Positions 8,534 to 17,425 of a stretch of 64,000 bases of DNA are shown piece by piece. The notes under the pieces were generated by a model. The model was not told where the DNA came from, searched no databases, and saw only the letters and a program-made list of their open reading frames with translations. Both the position numbers and the translations under genes were made by a program. Positions within the stretch are counted from its first letter, which is position 1. Every line of letters begins with the position of its first letter. Source of the DNA: Alphaproteobacteria bacterium (GTDB lineage: Bacteria > Pseudomonadota > Alphaproteobacteria > Micropepsales > Micropepsaceae); contig JAJPHG010000035.1 in NCBI GenBank assembly GCA_021325375.1, positions 106,342-170,341 of the forward strand, in the 5' to 3' direction.

Positions 8534-9502
8534 ATGGAAAGCATCGCAGAGGGAAAGCCTTTATCGCGGCGACTTACATTGCTGTTAGCCAGCCCGCGCG
8601 GCTTCTGCGCCGGGGTGGAGCGGGCGATTCGCATCGTCGAGCTCTCGCTCGCCAAATACGGCGCGCCCGTCTATGTGCGCCATGAGATCGTGCACAACCG
8701 TTTCGTCGTCGAGCGGCTGGAGCGGCTGGGCGCGGTCTTCGTCGACACGCTGGACGCGGTGCCCGAGGATGCGTGCGTGATCTTCTCGGCGCATGGCGTG
8801 CCGAAATCGGTGCCGGCCGAGGCCAAGCGCCGCAAGCTGTTCTATCTCAATGCCACCTGCCCGCTCGTCTCCAAGGTGCATGTCGAGGCCGAGCGTCATC
8901 ACGGCACCGGACGCCATGTCGTGCTCATCGGCCATGAAGGACATCCCGAGGTCGAAGGCACGCTGGGCCAGTTGCCGCAGGGCGCCATCACACTGATCCA
9001 GACGGCCGCCGACGCCGAATGCTTCACGCCCGCCGATCCGGCGAACCTCGCCTTCATCACCCAGACCACGCTCTCGGTCGACGACACGGAAGAGATCGTC
9101 GCGGTGCTGCGCCGGCGCTTTCCTTCGATCGCGGGCCCGCATCGCGAGGACATCTGCTACGCCACCACCAACCGCCAGGACGCGATGAAGCGCATCGCGC
9201 CGCGCTCGGACCTCGTGCTCGTCATCGGCGCGCCGAACTCGTCCAATTCGGTCCGGCTGGTCGAGGTCGCGCTGAAGGCCGGCGCGCGCGACGCCGCGCT
9301 CATCCAGCGCGCCTGCGACATCGACTGGAAGCGGCTCGAGGGTGTTACGACGCTCGGCCTGTCGGCGGGCGCATCCGCGCCGGAGCTGCTCGTCGACGAG
9401 GTGATCGCGGCATTGCGCGAGCGTTTCGAATTGACCGTCGAGGAGACGACGGCGGCACGCGAGGACATAGCCTTCAACCTGCCCCGCGCGCTCGCGTCCT
9501 AG
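8534..9502 (+). CDS. ispH: 4-hydroxy-3-methylbut-2-enyl diphosphate reductase
   Basis: IspH (LytB) is the last enzyme of the MEP isoprenoid pathway and makes IPP and DMAPP using a [4Fe-4S] cluster. The three cluster cysteines are visible: C25 in [12 protein letters not shown], one in [12 protein letters not shown], and one in [13 protein letters not shown]. The [11 protein letters not shown] and [13 protein letters not shown] motifs that bind the diphosphate are intact. I chose ATG 8534 because upstream codons would add a poor arginine-rich leader. The protein is then 322 residues, normal for the family. It starts a compact ispH-thrB-rnhA operon that is conserved in many Alphaproteobacteria next to SURF1, from which it is separated here. 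Confidence 0.96.
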   Translation: MESIAEGKPLSRRLTLLLASPRGFCAGVERAIRIVELSLAKYGAPVYVRHEIVHNRFVVERLERLGAVFVDTLDAVPEDACVIFSAHGVPKSVPAEAKRRKLFYLNATCPLVSKVHVEAERHHGTGRHVVLIGHEGHPEVEGTLGQLPQGAITLIQTAADAECFTPADPANLAFITQTTLSVDDTEEIVAVLRRRFPSIAGPHREDICYATTNRQDAMKRIAPRSDLVLVIGAPNSSNSVRLVEVALKAGARDAALIQRACDIDWKRLEGVTTLGLSAGASAPELLVDEVIAALRERFELTVEETTAAREDIAFNLPRALAS

Positions 9503-9504
9503 CC

Positions 9505-10455
9505 ATGGCGGTCTATACCGACGTCTCCTTCGAGGATCTGGAGCAGTTCCTGCAGGCCTACGACGTCGGCCAGCCTTCGAGCTTCAAAGGCATCGCCGAG
9601 GGCGTCGAGAACTCGAACTTCCTCCTGCGCAGCGGGCGCGGGGCCTTCATCCTCACCCTCTACGAGAAGCGCGTGCGCGCGGAGGATCTGCCGTTCTTCT
9701 TAGGCCTGATGGAGCATCTATCGTCGCGCGGCATCGCTTGTCCGTTGCCGGTGCGGCGCGAGGACGGCGCGCTGTTCGGCACGCTCAACGGACGTCCCGC
9801 GGCGCTGCTGACGTTCCTCGACGGCGTCTCGCTGCGCAATCCGGAAACCACCCATTGCGCGGCCGCCGGCAGCGCGCTGGCGGCGTTGCACGAGGCAGGC
9901 AGAGGTTTCGCGCTCACGCGCCCCAACGCGCTCGGTGCCGAAGCGTGGCGCGATCTCGCCTCCAAGGTCGAAGGCCACGCCGACGGGGTCGAGAAAGGCC
10001 TGCGCGCGCTGATCGAAGGAGCGCTCGAGATCGACTGGCCCGCCGGGCTTCCGTCCGGCATCATCCATGCCGATCTGTTTCCCGACAACGTGCTCCTGAT
10101 GGGCGACAAGGTGTCGGGCGTGATCGATTTCTATTTCGCCTGCAACGACGCGTTCGCCTACGACCTCGCGGTGATGCTCAACGCCTGGTGCTTCGGCGCG
10201 GACGGCGCCTTCGACAAGGCCAGGGCAAAAGCGCTGTTCGGCGCCTATCGCAAGCACCGCGCGCTCAGCGCGGAAGAGATCGCGGCGATGCCGGTGCTGG
10301 CGCGCGGGGCTGCGCTGCGCTTCCTGCTGACCCGGCTCTACGACCTGCTGCACCACGACCCCTCCGCGCTGGTGCGACCGAAAGATCCGCGCGACTTCGC
10401 GCGCCGTCTGCGCTTTCATCTGAGCGTGGCGAATCCCTCGGAGTATGGCTTGTGA
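9505..10455 (+). CDS. thrB: Homoserine kinase (APH-fold type)
   Basis: This 316-residue kinase phosphorylates homoserine for threonine synthesis and belongs to the aminoglycoside-phosphotransferase-like family found in Alphaproteobacteria and Pseudomonas, not the GHMP family of E. coli. The catalytic loop is visible as [13 protein letters not shown] and the metal-binding loop as [11 protein letters not shown]. The N-terminus [20 protein letters not shown] is typical. The ATG lies two bases after the ispH stop, and the stop overlaps the rnhA GTG start, so all three are coupled. Its pathway partner thrC is in the same window at 17422-18774 on the other strand. Confidence 0.94.
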   Translation: MAVYTDVSFEDLEQFLQAYDVGQPSSFKGIAEGVENSNFLLRSGRGAFILTLYEKRVRAEDLPFFLGLMEHLSSRGIACPLPVRREDGALFGTLNGRPAALLTFLDGVSLRNPETTHCAAAGSALAALHEAGRGFALTRPNALGAEAWRDLASKVEGHADGVEKGLRALIEGALEIDWPAGLPSGIIHADLFPDNVLLMGDKVSGVIDFYFACNDAFAYDLAVMLNAWCFGADGAFDKARAKALFGAYRKHRALSAEEIAAMPVLARGAALRFLLTRLYDLLHHDPSALVRPKDPRDFARRLRFHLSVANPSEYGL

Positions 10456-10871
10456 TCGACGTCTTCACCGACGGCGCCTGTTCCGGCAATCCCGGACCCG
10501 GCGGCTGGGGCGCGATCCTGCGCTCGGGCGCGCATGAGAAGGAGATCTCGGGCGGCGAGCCTCTCACCACCAACAACCGCATGGAGATGACGGCCGCGAT
10601 CCGCGCGCTGCAGTCGATCAAGAAGCCGGCCAAGGTCACGATCCACACCGACTCCCGCTACCTGATGGACGGCGCGACGCAGTGGATGAAGAAGTGGAAG
10701 ATGAACGGCTGGAAGACCGCCGACAAGAAGCCGGTCAAGAACGACGACCTCTGGCGCGCGCTGGAGGAGGCGTCCGCGCCGCACGAGGTGAGCTGGCGCT
10801 GGGTGAAGGGTCACTCCGACCATGTGGAGAACGAACGCGCGGACGCGCTGGCGCGGGGAGCCATTCCCTGA
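10452..10871 (+). CDS. rnhA: Ribonuclease HI
   Basis: The GTG at 10452 overlaps the thrB stop (GTGA) and gives a 139-residue protein of standard RNase HI length. It removes RNA from RNA-DNA hybrids. The DEDD catalytic residues are D7 ([12 protein letters not shown]), E45 ([10 protein letters not shown]), D67 ([11 protein letters not shown]) and D131 (ENERADALA). The basic handle region [11 protein letters not shown] is present, as in E. coli RNase HI. The stop is directly followed by a dispersed palindromic repeat. Confidence 0.96.
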   Translation: MIDVFTDGACSGNPGPGGWGAILRSGAHEKEISGGEPLTTNNRMEMTAAIRALQSIKKPAKVTIHTDSRYLMDGATQWMKKWKMNGWKTADKKPVKNDDLWRALEEASAPHEVSWRWVKGHSDHVENERADALARGAIP

Positions 10872-10874
10872 TCC

Positions 10875-10966
10875 GTCATGGCCGCCCTTGAGGCGGCCAT
10901 CCAGCAAGCGAGCGTCAGAGCGAGCGCATGTGACTCTGGATGGCCGGGTCAAGCCCGGCCATGACG
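10875..10966. repeat. Dispersed inverted repeat family B, copy 1
   Basis: The left arm GTCATGGCCGCCCTTGAGGC continues to CCATCCAG (10875-10904), and the right arm CTGGATGGCCGGGTCAAGCC continues to GGCCATGAC (10937-10966). Each arm is itself a hairpin and the outer ends are inverted relative to each other. Related units lie at 24399-24535 and 31078-31161. It sits between rnhA and the GFA gene, and the GFA stop codon (10949-10951) lies inside the right arm. Confidence 0.8.
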
Positions 10967-11392
10967 AATTGGGTACCTGCTCGGCGCGCTGTCTTTTCCC
11001 GCCGTGAAACCCGGAATGCCGTCCGAGAATTCCACCCAGTCGTGTTTGCTGCGCTCGAAGACCGAGCGCAGCGGCGCGGGGAAGTGCGGATCGGCAAAGG
11101 CGCCGACGGCGATGCCGTAGCGGCCGGGATGGTTGGCGGTCTGCCAATAGACCGTCGAGCCGCAATCGGGACAGAAGTGGAAGCTGAGCTTGCGCCCTTC
11201 CACGAAACGCTCATGGACGCGCGAGGGGCCTGAGAGTGAAACCTGCGCCGCCTCATAATAAGCGCCGACGCCGAACGGGGAACCCGTCCGGCGCTGGCAC
11301 TCGATGCAATTGCATAGCGACACGACCGCGGGCTCGCCCTCGGCGCACGCTTGGAGCGCGCCGCAGCAGCAGCGTGCGGTCCGCGCGCTCAA
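10949..11392 (-). CDS. GFA / CENP-V family zinc-binding protein
   Basis: This 147-residue protein belongs to the glutathione-dependent formaldehyde-activating (GFA) / CENP-V fold family. The zinc-binding cysteines are visible in the N-terminal CCCGALQ, in LCNCIECQRRTGSPFG, and in FCPDCGS. Many members bind zinc without a known reaction, so a role in formaldehyde metabolism is not shown. The start is a TTG at 11392 that overlaps the stop of the peroxiredoxin gene, so the two form a coupled pair. The last residues, RYPIRHGRA, are encoded by a dispersed palindromic repeat, meaning that the repeat supplied the present C-terminus. Confidence 0.85.
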   Translation of the reverse strand: MSARTARCCCGALQACAEGEPAVVSLCNCIECQRRTGSPFGVGAYYEAAQVSLSGPSRVHERFVEGRKLSFHFCPDCGSTVYWQTANHPGRYGIAVGAFADPHFPAPLRSVFERSKHDWVEFSDGIPGFTAGKDSAPSRYPIRHGRA

Positions 11393-11871
11393 AGCTGCTT
11401 GATCACGTGCTCGGCGCTGGAGACCGAGAACGCGCCGGGCTCCTCGACGTCGAGCACCTTCACGACGCCGTTGTCGACGATCATCGCATAGCGCTTGCTG
11501 CGCTGGCCCATGCCGAACTTGCTCGCGTCCATCTCCAGGCCGAGCGCGCGCGTGAAATCGCCGTTGCCGTCGGCCAGCATCACCACCTTGCCGCCCGCGC
11601 CCTGGTTGTCGCCCCAGGCGCCCATCACGAAAGCGTCATTGACCGACAGACAGGCGATGGTGTCGACACCCTTGGCGTGGATCGCGGCCGCGTTCTGGAT
11701 GAAGCCCGGCAGGTGCTTGGCCGAGCAGGTCGGCGTGAACGCGCCGGGCAGCGCGAAAAGGACGACCTTCTTGCCGTCGAAAAGTTCCGACGTCGTGATC
11801 GGCTTCGGTCCGCCGTCTTTCATCTGCATCAATGTCGCGGACGGAATCTTGTCACCCACCTTGATCGTCAT
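11389..11871 (-). CDS. Peroxiredoxin (Prx5 / redoxin family)
   Basis: This 160-residue thiol peroxidase reduces hydrogen peroxide or alkyl peroxides. The active-site signature PGAFTPTCSAKHLPGF contains the Pro-Thr-Cys triad with the peroxidatic cysteine at C49. The GMGQRSKRYAMIVDNG segment with its conserved arginine is present. The ATG at 11871 is chosen because AAAGGAG lies seven bases upstream. In many Alphaproteobacteria a peroxiredoxin of this family follows ispH-thrB-rnhA. Here it lies close by but on the opposite strand, with the GFA gene overlapping its end. Confidence 0.93.
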   Translation of the reverse strand: MTIKVGDKIPSATLMQMKDGGPKPITTSELFDGKKVVLFALPGAFTPTCSAKHLPGFIQNAAAIHAKGVDTIACLSVNDAFVMGAWGDNQGAGGKVVMLADGNGDFTRALGLEMDASKFGMGQRSKRYAMIVDNGVVKVLDVEEPGAFSVSSAEHVIKQL

Positions 11872-11954
11872 GTTCGCTCCTTTTTGGGGCACGTTGGCCG
11901 GGGCGGGTTGTAGCCCAGCGTTTCGCCTGCGGCAAAGGAATGTTAGGGTCGGGC

Positions 11955-12545
11955 ATGGCGGCGAAAGACCCTACAGCGCGTCCGGCCGAAGGCTTCCTTC
12001 TCGGCAAGCTCCTGGTCGCGCTTCCCGGCATGCCCGATCCGCGCTTCGCCAAGAGCGTGATCTACATGTGCACCCACACCGAGAAGGGCGCGATGGGCAT
12101 CATCGTCAACAAGCCGTTCGACGGCCTGACCTTCCGCGAGGTCGTCGCCAAGCTCGACGTCGAGGTCACGCCCGCCACGCCCGATCCGCCGATCCTGTTC
12201 GGCGGCCCCGTGGGCACGGGCCAGGGCTTCGTGCTGCACACGTCCGAATATCCGGGCGGCGAGGCGACGATGCCGGTGACGTCGGAGATTTCGCTCACCG
12301 CGACCGTCGACATCCTGCGCGCGATCGCGCAAGGCCGCGGGCCTTTGAAGGCGCTCTTCGCGCTCGGCTATGCCGGCTGGGGGCCGGGCCAGATCGAGGA
12401 CGAGCTCACCTCCAACGGCTGGATCATGTGCGAGGCCGACCAGCGCATCGTCTTCGGCGGCGATTTCGACGGCAAATGGAAAGCGGCGCTGGCCACCATC
12501 GGCGCGGACATCTCGGGACTGTCGTCGGACGCGGGACGGGCGTGA
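11955..12545 (+). CDS. YqgE/AlgH family protein
   Basis: The 196-residue product matches the YqgE/AlgH family (DUF179), a compact fold of unsettled biochemical role that has been linked to transcriptional control in some bacteria. Diagnostic stretches are GKLLVALPGMPDPRFAKSVI, HTEKGAMGIIVNKP, ILFGGPVGTGQGFVLH and ALGYAGWGPGQIEDEL, covering the whole protein. I prefer the ATG at 11955, which has AGGG seven bases upstream. An ATG at 11940 is in frame but directly abuts its purine run. A pair of perfect 24-bp inverted repeats follows the stop. Confidence 0.93.
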   Translation: MAAKDPTARPAEGFLLGKLLVALPGMPDPRFAKSVIYMCTHTEKGAMGIIVNKPFDGLTFREVVAKLDVEVTPATPDPPILFGGPVGTGQGFVLHTSEYPGGEATMPVTSEISLTATVDILRAIAQGRGPLKALFALGYAGWGPGQIEDELTSNGWIMCEADQRIVFGGDFDGKWKAALATIGADISGLSSDAGRA

Positions 12546-12550
12546 TTCCT

Positions 12551-12684
12551 ACCCTCCCCTTGAGGGAGGGTCGACAATTTGCGAAGCGCAGCGGAGCAAA
12601 TTTCGGGGAGGGGTTGGCGGTCCGCGCAAGTACCCCTCCCCGAAAAATGCTTCGCATTTTTCGACCCTCCCTCAAGGGGAGGGT
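12551..12684. repeat. Dispersed inverted repeat family D, copy 1
   Basis: Positions 12551-12574 and 12661-12684 are perfect 24-bp inverted repeats built on ACCCTCCCCTTGAGGGAGGG. The interior has further inverted segments (ATTTGCGAAGCGCAGCGGAG against AAAAATGCTTCGCATTTTTC, and TTTCGGGGAGGGG against CCCCTCCCCGAAA). It fills the gap between the convergent yqgE and PAS-GGDEF-EAL genes and may act as a bidirectional terminator, although it lacks a clear T-tract. A related CCCTCTCCCC-type unit lies before purD. Confidence 0.8.
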
Positions 12685-12688
12685 TTGT

Positions 12689-15496
12689 CTACACCGCCGT
12701 TCCCGTGTCGTAGTGCCGCGCGATGTAGTTGAGCGTGTCGGCGAGCGGCAGCGGGGGCGAGAAATAAAATCCTTGCGCGTACTCGCAGCCGAGATCGCGC
12801 AGATGGCGCGCGTGCTCCTCGTTCTCGACGCCCTCGACCACGACCACGCGCTTCAGGTCGTGGGCGAGCGCCACGATGGAGCCGAGCACGACCGCGCTGT
12901 CGGATTCGCTGTGCGTACCGCCGTGGCGCGACAGAAAGCTCTGGTCGATCTTGACGGTGTCGAAGGGCAGGTCCTTGAGCCGCGACAGGCTCGACTGCCC
13001 GGTGCCGAAATCGTCGATGGACAGCCCGAGCCCGAGCGCGCGGATGCGCTTGAGCGTGGCCTGGACGTTCGACGCGGCGGCGCTTTCGGTGATCTCGAGC
13101 TTGAGCGTGCCGGGCGGCAGAGCGCAGGTCTCGAGCAGCCGGCGCAGGAAATTCTCCAGCGCCGGATCGCGCAGCTGCCGGGGCGAGACGTTCACGCTGA
13201 CGAACAGCGGCGGGGTCAGCGGAAAGAAGCGCTGCCATTGCGCGAGGTCGTGGCCCGCGCGCTCGAGCACGAAATGGCCGAGCGTCGCGATCAGCCCCGT
13301 CTCCTCGGAATGGGCGATGAAGTCGGAGGGCGAGACGAGTCCCCGCTCGGGATGCTGCCAGCGCAGCAGCGCCTCGAAGCCCGCGACCGCGCCGTCGGAA
13401 AGACGCACGATCGGCTGGTAAAACACTTCGAGCTGGTCGTGCTCGACGGCGCCGCGCAGCTCGGCTTCAAGTGCTACGGAATCCTCCGGCGGGCGCGCGT
13501 TCATCGTGCGCGCATAGACACGCGCGCAGCCGCCGCCGTCCTGCTTGGCCTGGGCGAGCGCGAGCTCGGCGTTGCGCACGAGATCGGCCGCGTCGCGCGC
13601 GTCGTGCCCGACGGTGACGCCGACGCTCGCCGGCGCGAAGATGCTGCGGCCGTCCTGCGCATAAGCGGCCCCGCAGAGCTTGACGAGCTCGTCGCCCAGG
13701 GATTGCGCATCCTCCTGGGCGTGGCGCAACAGCACCGCGAACGCGTCGCCGCCGAAGCGGAACACCTCGGCCGTGCCGCCGAAATGGGTCGAGAGCCGCT
13801 CGGCGGCGCGCACCAGCACCGCGTCGGCGCCGGCATCGCCCAGGCTCGCATGGATCGACTTGAAGCGGTCGATGTCGAGCAGCGCCACCATCGTGTCCAG
13901 GAAGCCGTCGCCAAGATGGCTCAAGCTCTCGTTCATCGCGGCGCGATTGGGAAGGCCGGTCAGGGGATCGCGCAGCGAATGCGCGGCGGGCGCCTCCATC
14001 TCCTTGCGCCCGGTGATGTCGGCGATGAGGCCGAGGCAGCGGCTGGCATGCTTGTCGCCCATCATCGTCGCGCGCAATTCGAACCAGCGGTAGCGCGCGG
14101 CCTCGTCGCGCGCGCGGAACTCGATGCGGAACGCCAGCCCCGCCTGCGCGCGGTAGTCGCCGAGCGCCTGCTCGTAGACCGCGCGGTCCTCGGGGTGAAT
14201 GCGCCGGACCCAGGCCTGATGCGGCATGCGGCCCGTGGTCTCGTTCAGGCCCAGGAGCGACGCGGCCTCCGACGACAGCAGCACCTCGTCGCCGTCGAAT
14301 TCGAGATCGAAGATGCCCTGATGCGACGCGCCGATCGCCTGGAGCTCCTTGGGCGAGCCCATGCGCGGCATGGGCAGCACCGCGATCCCCTCGCCCGCCG
14401 CCACGGCGAGCGCGAGGAGGACGGCGCCCGCGGCCGCGAAGCCGCCCGCGATGTCGGGGGCCGCGGTCGTGCTGCCGAGGACGCCCAGCGACGTCATCGC
14501 CGCCGCCAGCGTCACCAGCGCGAAGACGGCGGCGCTGGGCGCCAGAACGCGCGCGGGCTGCGAGCCGTAACGGCCGCGATGGACGAGATAGGCGGTGATC
14601 GCGGCGGTGCCGAGCACGACCAGCACATAGATGACGAGCGTCGCGGCCGGCGCGCCGACATAGGCGAGTGCTGCGACGAGGCAGAGCGCGATCGTTCCCC
14701 AGCGCAGCCAGCGCACGGCCCAGGGCCATGCGGCGCCGATCGGCACGATCGTGTCGGCGAGCCGCGCCCCGGCCGCGAGCGCGAGGCCTGCGAACAGCGC
14801 GGTGAGGCCGTAAGGCCCGCCGACATGGGTCGCCAGGCTCGCGTCGAACATTCCGGTGCCCGCGAGCCGCGCGAGAAGGACGAAGAGCAGCGTCGCCGCC
14901 GCCCACACCGGCGGCTTGTGCCCCGTCATCACCGCGAGCCCGCCGGTGATCGCGGCAGCGGCGAAGATCAGTCCCGCGACCGCGGCGATGAAGATGGCGA
15001 GCTGGCGGTTGTGGGAAGCGAGCGCGGGCTCTGTCCAGGCGAGCAGCGAGGGCGGGCTCGGCGCGTTCGCGATCTCGATCGCAAGACTGATCGAGCCGCC
15101 TGGCGGCACCATCACGCGATAGGCGTGTCCGCCATAGGCTTTCGCCGGCTCGGCGATGGCGCCGGGATCGGTGCTCGCCAGGCTGATGACCGCAGGCCGC
15201 GTCGAATGCGGCAGCACCTCGAACGCCATCTCGGAGGACTGCCCCGCCTCGAGGATGCGCGTCGCGGCGCGTGCCGAGCTGTTCGTCACGGTGAGCGAAT
15301 ACCAGCTCGCGGATTTCGGCTGGACGCTCGCCGGCATCTTGTAGGGCCCGAGCGCGTCCTGCAGCTCGATCACCACATCGGGCTGACCGAGATCGACGGT
15401 GTGGGAATCTTTCGGTGCGGGCGGCGGCGGCGCGGCGGCCGCGAGCGTGCCCACGAACGCGGCAACGAGCGCAACGGCAAAGAGAGATCGTTTCAT
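12689..15496 (-). CDS. Membrane PAS-GGDEF-EAL protein, probable c-di-GMP phosphodiesterase
   Basis: This 935-residue protein has a signal peptide (about 1-22) and a periplasmic region of roughly 140 residues. A block of several hydrophobic helices follows at about 160-370. Next come a PAS/PAC sensor (about 385-505, ending IADITGRKEME), a GGDEF domain (about 515-675) and an EAL domain (about 685-930). The GGDEF domain keeps DPLTGLPNR and LDIDRFK, but the signature reads FRFGGDAFAVLL, so the fourth position is alanine and cyclase activity is doubtful. The EAL domain keeps FEALLRW, the asparagine in SVNVSPRQL, LEITES, DDFGTGQSS, KIDQSF and VEGVENEEH, so it should hydrolyse c-di-GMP. I chose ATG 15496 because the upstream frame opens only with TTG or GTG. 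It lies next to the thrC-M16-GNAT cluster, a neighbourhood I recall from other Alphaproteobacteria. Confidence 0.93.
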   Translation of the reverse strand: MKRSLFAVALVAAFVGTLAAAAPPPPAPKDSHTVDLGQPDVVIELQDALGPYKMPASVQPKSASWYSLTVTNSSARAATRILEAGQSSEMAFEVLPHSTRPAVISLASTDPGAIAEPAKAYGGHAYRVMVPPGGSISLAIEIANAPSPPSLLAWTEPALASHNRQLAIFIAAVAGLIFAAAAITGGLAVMTGHKPPVWAAATLLFVLLARLAGTGMFDASLATHVGGPYGLTALFAGLALAAGARLADTIVPIGAAWPWAVRWLRWGTIALCLVAALAYVGAPAATLVIYVLVVLGTAAITAYLVHRGRYGSQPARVLAPSAAVFALVTLAAAMTSLGVLGSTTAAPDIAGGFAAAGAVLLALAVAAGEGIAVLPMPRMGSPKELQAIGASHQGIFDLEFDGDEVLLSSEAASLLGLNETTGRMPHQAWVRRIHPEDRAVYEQALGDYRAQAGLAFRIEFRARDEAARYRWFELRATMMGDKHASRCLGLIADITGRKEMEAPAAHSLRDPLTGLPNRAAMNESLSHLGDGFLDTMVALLDIDRFKSIHASLGDAGADAVLVRAAERLSTHFGGTAEVFRFGGDAFAVLLRHAQEDAQSLGDELVKLCGAAYAQDGRSIFAPASVGVTVGHDARDAADLVRNAELALAQAKQDGGGCARVYARTMNARPPEDSVALEAELRGAVEHDQLEVFYQPIVRLSDGAVAGFEALLRWQHPERGLVSPSDFIAHSEETGLIATLGHFVLERAGHDLAQWQRFFPLTPPLFVSVNVSPRQLRDPALENFLRRLLETCALPPGTLKLEITESAAASNVQATLKRIRALGLGLSIDDFGTGQSSLSRLKDLPFDTVKIDQSFLSRHGGTHSESDSAVVLGSIVALAHDLKRVVVVEGVENEEHARHLRDLGCEYAQGFYFSPPLPLADTLNYIARHYDTGTAV

Positions 15497-15533
15497 CACG
15501 CCCGGTTGATCCAAGGTATCGAGAGAAAGGCGG

Positions 15534-16142
15534 CTAACCTACAGGCGGGTCGTCCGCCAGCAAAGCGAACAAGGCGTGATCGCGCCACTCACCGTTAATC
15601 TGGAGATAGCCGCGCGCCAGGCCCTCCTGGCGGAACCCCGCCTTGAGCAGAAGGTTCTGCGACGGCGCGTTGGACGGCAGGCACGCCGCCTCGATCCGGT
15701 GCAGACCCAAGGTCGAGAAGATGAACGGCACCAGCGCCCGCACCGCGTCGAACATATAGCCCTGACGCGCGAAGCGCTCGCCGATCCAATAGCCGAGCGC
15801 GCAGCATTGCGTGACGCCGCGGCGCACGTTGGAGAGCGTGCAACCGCCCATCAGCGTGTCGTCGTCCTTGCGGAAGACGAAGAACGCATAGGCCGTGTCG
15901 GCCCGCGTCTCCTTCTGATAGCGCTTGATGCGGCGGCGGAACGCGCTCTTGGTGAGTTCGTCGCTCGCCCACACCGGCTCCCAGGGCGCAAGGAACGCGC
16001 GGCTCTCGCTGCGCACCTTCGCCCAGCCCGTATAGTCGCCGATCCGCGGATAGCGCAGATAGACGCCGCTGCCTCTGATCGTCGGCTGCTGGCCCCCGGG
16101 AAAGGTGAGGCCGCGCATGAAAGCCATCGGTCCGGTGTTCAT
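15534..16142 (-). CDS. GNAT N-acetyltransferase, RimJ type
   Basis: This 202-residue protein is a GCN5-type acetyltransferase of the RimJ/RimL subgroup. Typical features are the N-terminal RGSGVYLRYPRIGDYTGWAKV, the acetyl-CoA-binding strand-loop GYWIGERFARQGYMFDAVRA, and LHRIEAACLPSNAPSQNLLLKAGFR-type ends split across about residues 150-175. Substrates of this subgroup are often protein N-termini, but none can be assigned here. The ATG at 16142 overlaps the stop of the M16 peptidase gene, so it is the last cistron of SURF1-thrC-M16-GNAT. Confidence 0.9.
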   Translation of the reverse strand: MNTGPMAFMRGLTFPGGQQPTIRGSGVYLRYPRIGDYTGWAKVRSESRAFLAPWEPVWASDELTKSAFRRRIKRYQKETRADTAYAFFVFRKDDDTLMGGCTLSNVRRGVTQCCALGYWIGERFARQGYMFDAVRALVPFIFSTLGLHRIEAACLPSNAPSQNLLLKAGFRQEGLARGYLQINGEWRDHALFALLADDPPVG

Positions 16143-17425
16143 TCGGCGGCGCGCATCGAAACCGTTCCGCCGAAGCGGCCCGCGAAGACATCGTAGTTCT
16201 CAAGCTGCCCCACGGGCCCGAGCGAGACCATCGTCGGACGCTCCGACGCCATGAGCCTCTCGCCGACGCGGCGTATCGCGGCCGCGTCGACCTCATCGAG
16301 CCTGGCGAGCTGCTCGGCGGTGGAGAGCACGCGGCCGTGACTGAACATCTGGCCCGCGATCTGCTCGGCGCGGCCGGCCGGGCGCTCCAGGCCCATGAGC
16401 AGGCTCGATCTGAGCTGGGCTTTGGCGCGCGCGATCTCGGCCTCGGTGGGACTTGCCGCAAGTGCCGCCATCTCGCCCGCGACCACGGGCGCGATCTGGC
16501 CCGCCTCGGCCTCGCCGGTGCCGGTGTAGATCGCGACGACGCCGCTGTCGTCGGCGGCCTGCGTGAAGGCGGTGATCGTGTAGCAGAGGCCGCGTTTCTC
16601 GCGCACCTCCTGGAAAAGCCGCGAGGACATGCCGCCGCCGAGCGCGGTGACGTAGACCTGCAGCGCATAGATCTCGGGATCGGTCTGGCTGAGACCGGGG
16701 AACGCGAAGGCCATGTGGGCCTGCTCGAGATCGTCGCTCTCGCGCCGCTCGCCGCCCATCCAGCGCGCGGGCAACGGCTCGGCGGTGCGGCCCGGACGCA
16801 GGCAGGAGAGCTTGTCCTCAGCCAGCCGCATCATCTCCTCATGCGTCACGGCGCCGGAGGAAACGAGCACCATGCTGCCGGCCAGATAGTTCGCGCCCAT
16901 ATAGGTGCGCAGATCGGCCTGGCTGAACGCCGAGACGGTCGCGTCCTCGCCCAGGATCGGCCAGCCCATCGGCTGGCCGGGATAGATCGTCGCCTGAAGG
17001 TGATCGAAGATGATGTCGTCGGGCGTGTCGCGCGCCTGGCCGATCTCCTGCAGCACCACCTGGCGCTCGCGCTCGAGCTCGGCCTGATCGAATGTCGGCC
17101 GGGTGAGGATGTCGGAGAGGATGTCGAGCGCGAGCGGCACGTCGGCTTTCAGCGCGCGCGCATGGAACGCGGTCTGCTCGCGGCTGGTATAGGCGTTCAG
17201 GAATCCGCCGACGGCTTCGATCTCCTCGGCGATGTCGCGCGCCGAGCGGCGCTCGGTGCCCTTGAACGCCATGTGCTCGAGCATATGGCTGACGCCCATG
17301 ATGGGCCTGGTCTCGTTGCGCGAGCCGCAATTGACCCACAGGCCGAGAGCCGCGCTTTCGAGCTGCTTCATCGGATCGGTGACAATGGTCAAGCCATTGG
17401 AAAGACGGGAGATTTCGACGTTCAT
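16139..17425 (-). CDS. M16 family zinc peptidase (processing-peptidase-like)
   Basis: This 428-residue protein resembles the beta subunit of mitochondrial processing peptidase and the bacterial PepR/YmxG group. The inverted zinc motif HMLEH is at about residues 47-51 (SHMLEHMAFKGTERRS), with the downstream glutamate region after TSREQTAFHARALKAD. The glycine-rich loop LGGGMSSRLFQEVREKRGL that follows in the C-terminal domain is also diagnostic. The start overlaps the thrC stop (ATGA) and its stop overlaps the GNAT start. The thrC-M16 pairing is widely conserved in Alphaproteobacteria, although the physiological substrate is not known. Confidence 0.95.
   Translation of the reverse strand: MNVEISRLSNGLTIVTDPMKQLESAALGLWVNCGSRNETRPIMGVSHMLEHMAFKGTERRSARDIAEEIEAVGGFLNAYTSREQTAFHARALKADVPLALDILSDILTRPTFDQAELERERQVVLQEIGQARDTPDDIIFDHLQATIYPGQPMGWPILGEDATVSAFSQADLRTYMGANYLAGSMVLVSSGAVTHEEMMRLAEDKLSCLRPGRTAEPLPARWMGGERRESDDLEQAHMAFAFPGLSQTDPEIYALQVYVTALGGGMSSRLFQEVREKRGLCYTITAFTQAADDSGVVAIYTGTGEAEAGQIAPVVAGEMAALAASPTEAEIARAKAQLRSSLLMGLERPAGRAEQIAGQMFSHGRVLSTAEQLARLDEVDAAAIRRVGERLMASERPTMVSLGPVGQLENYDVFAGRFGGTVSMRAAE

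Noticed and set aside
12551-12684. Possible CRISPR-like or transposon structure
   Set aside because: There is only one inverted pair with no direct-repeat/spacer periodicity, no target-site duplication and no transposase.
11495-15598. Very long plus-strand open frame of over 1,300 codons opposite the PAS-GGDEF-EAL gene
   Set aside because: The predicted product is an arginine- and alanine-rich low-complexity string with no domain. It lies antisense to a gene with clear PAS, GGDEF and EAL motifs. High GC content creates such shadows.
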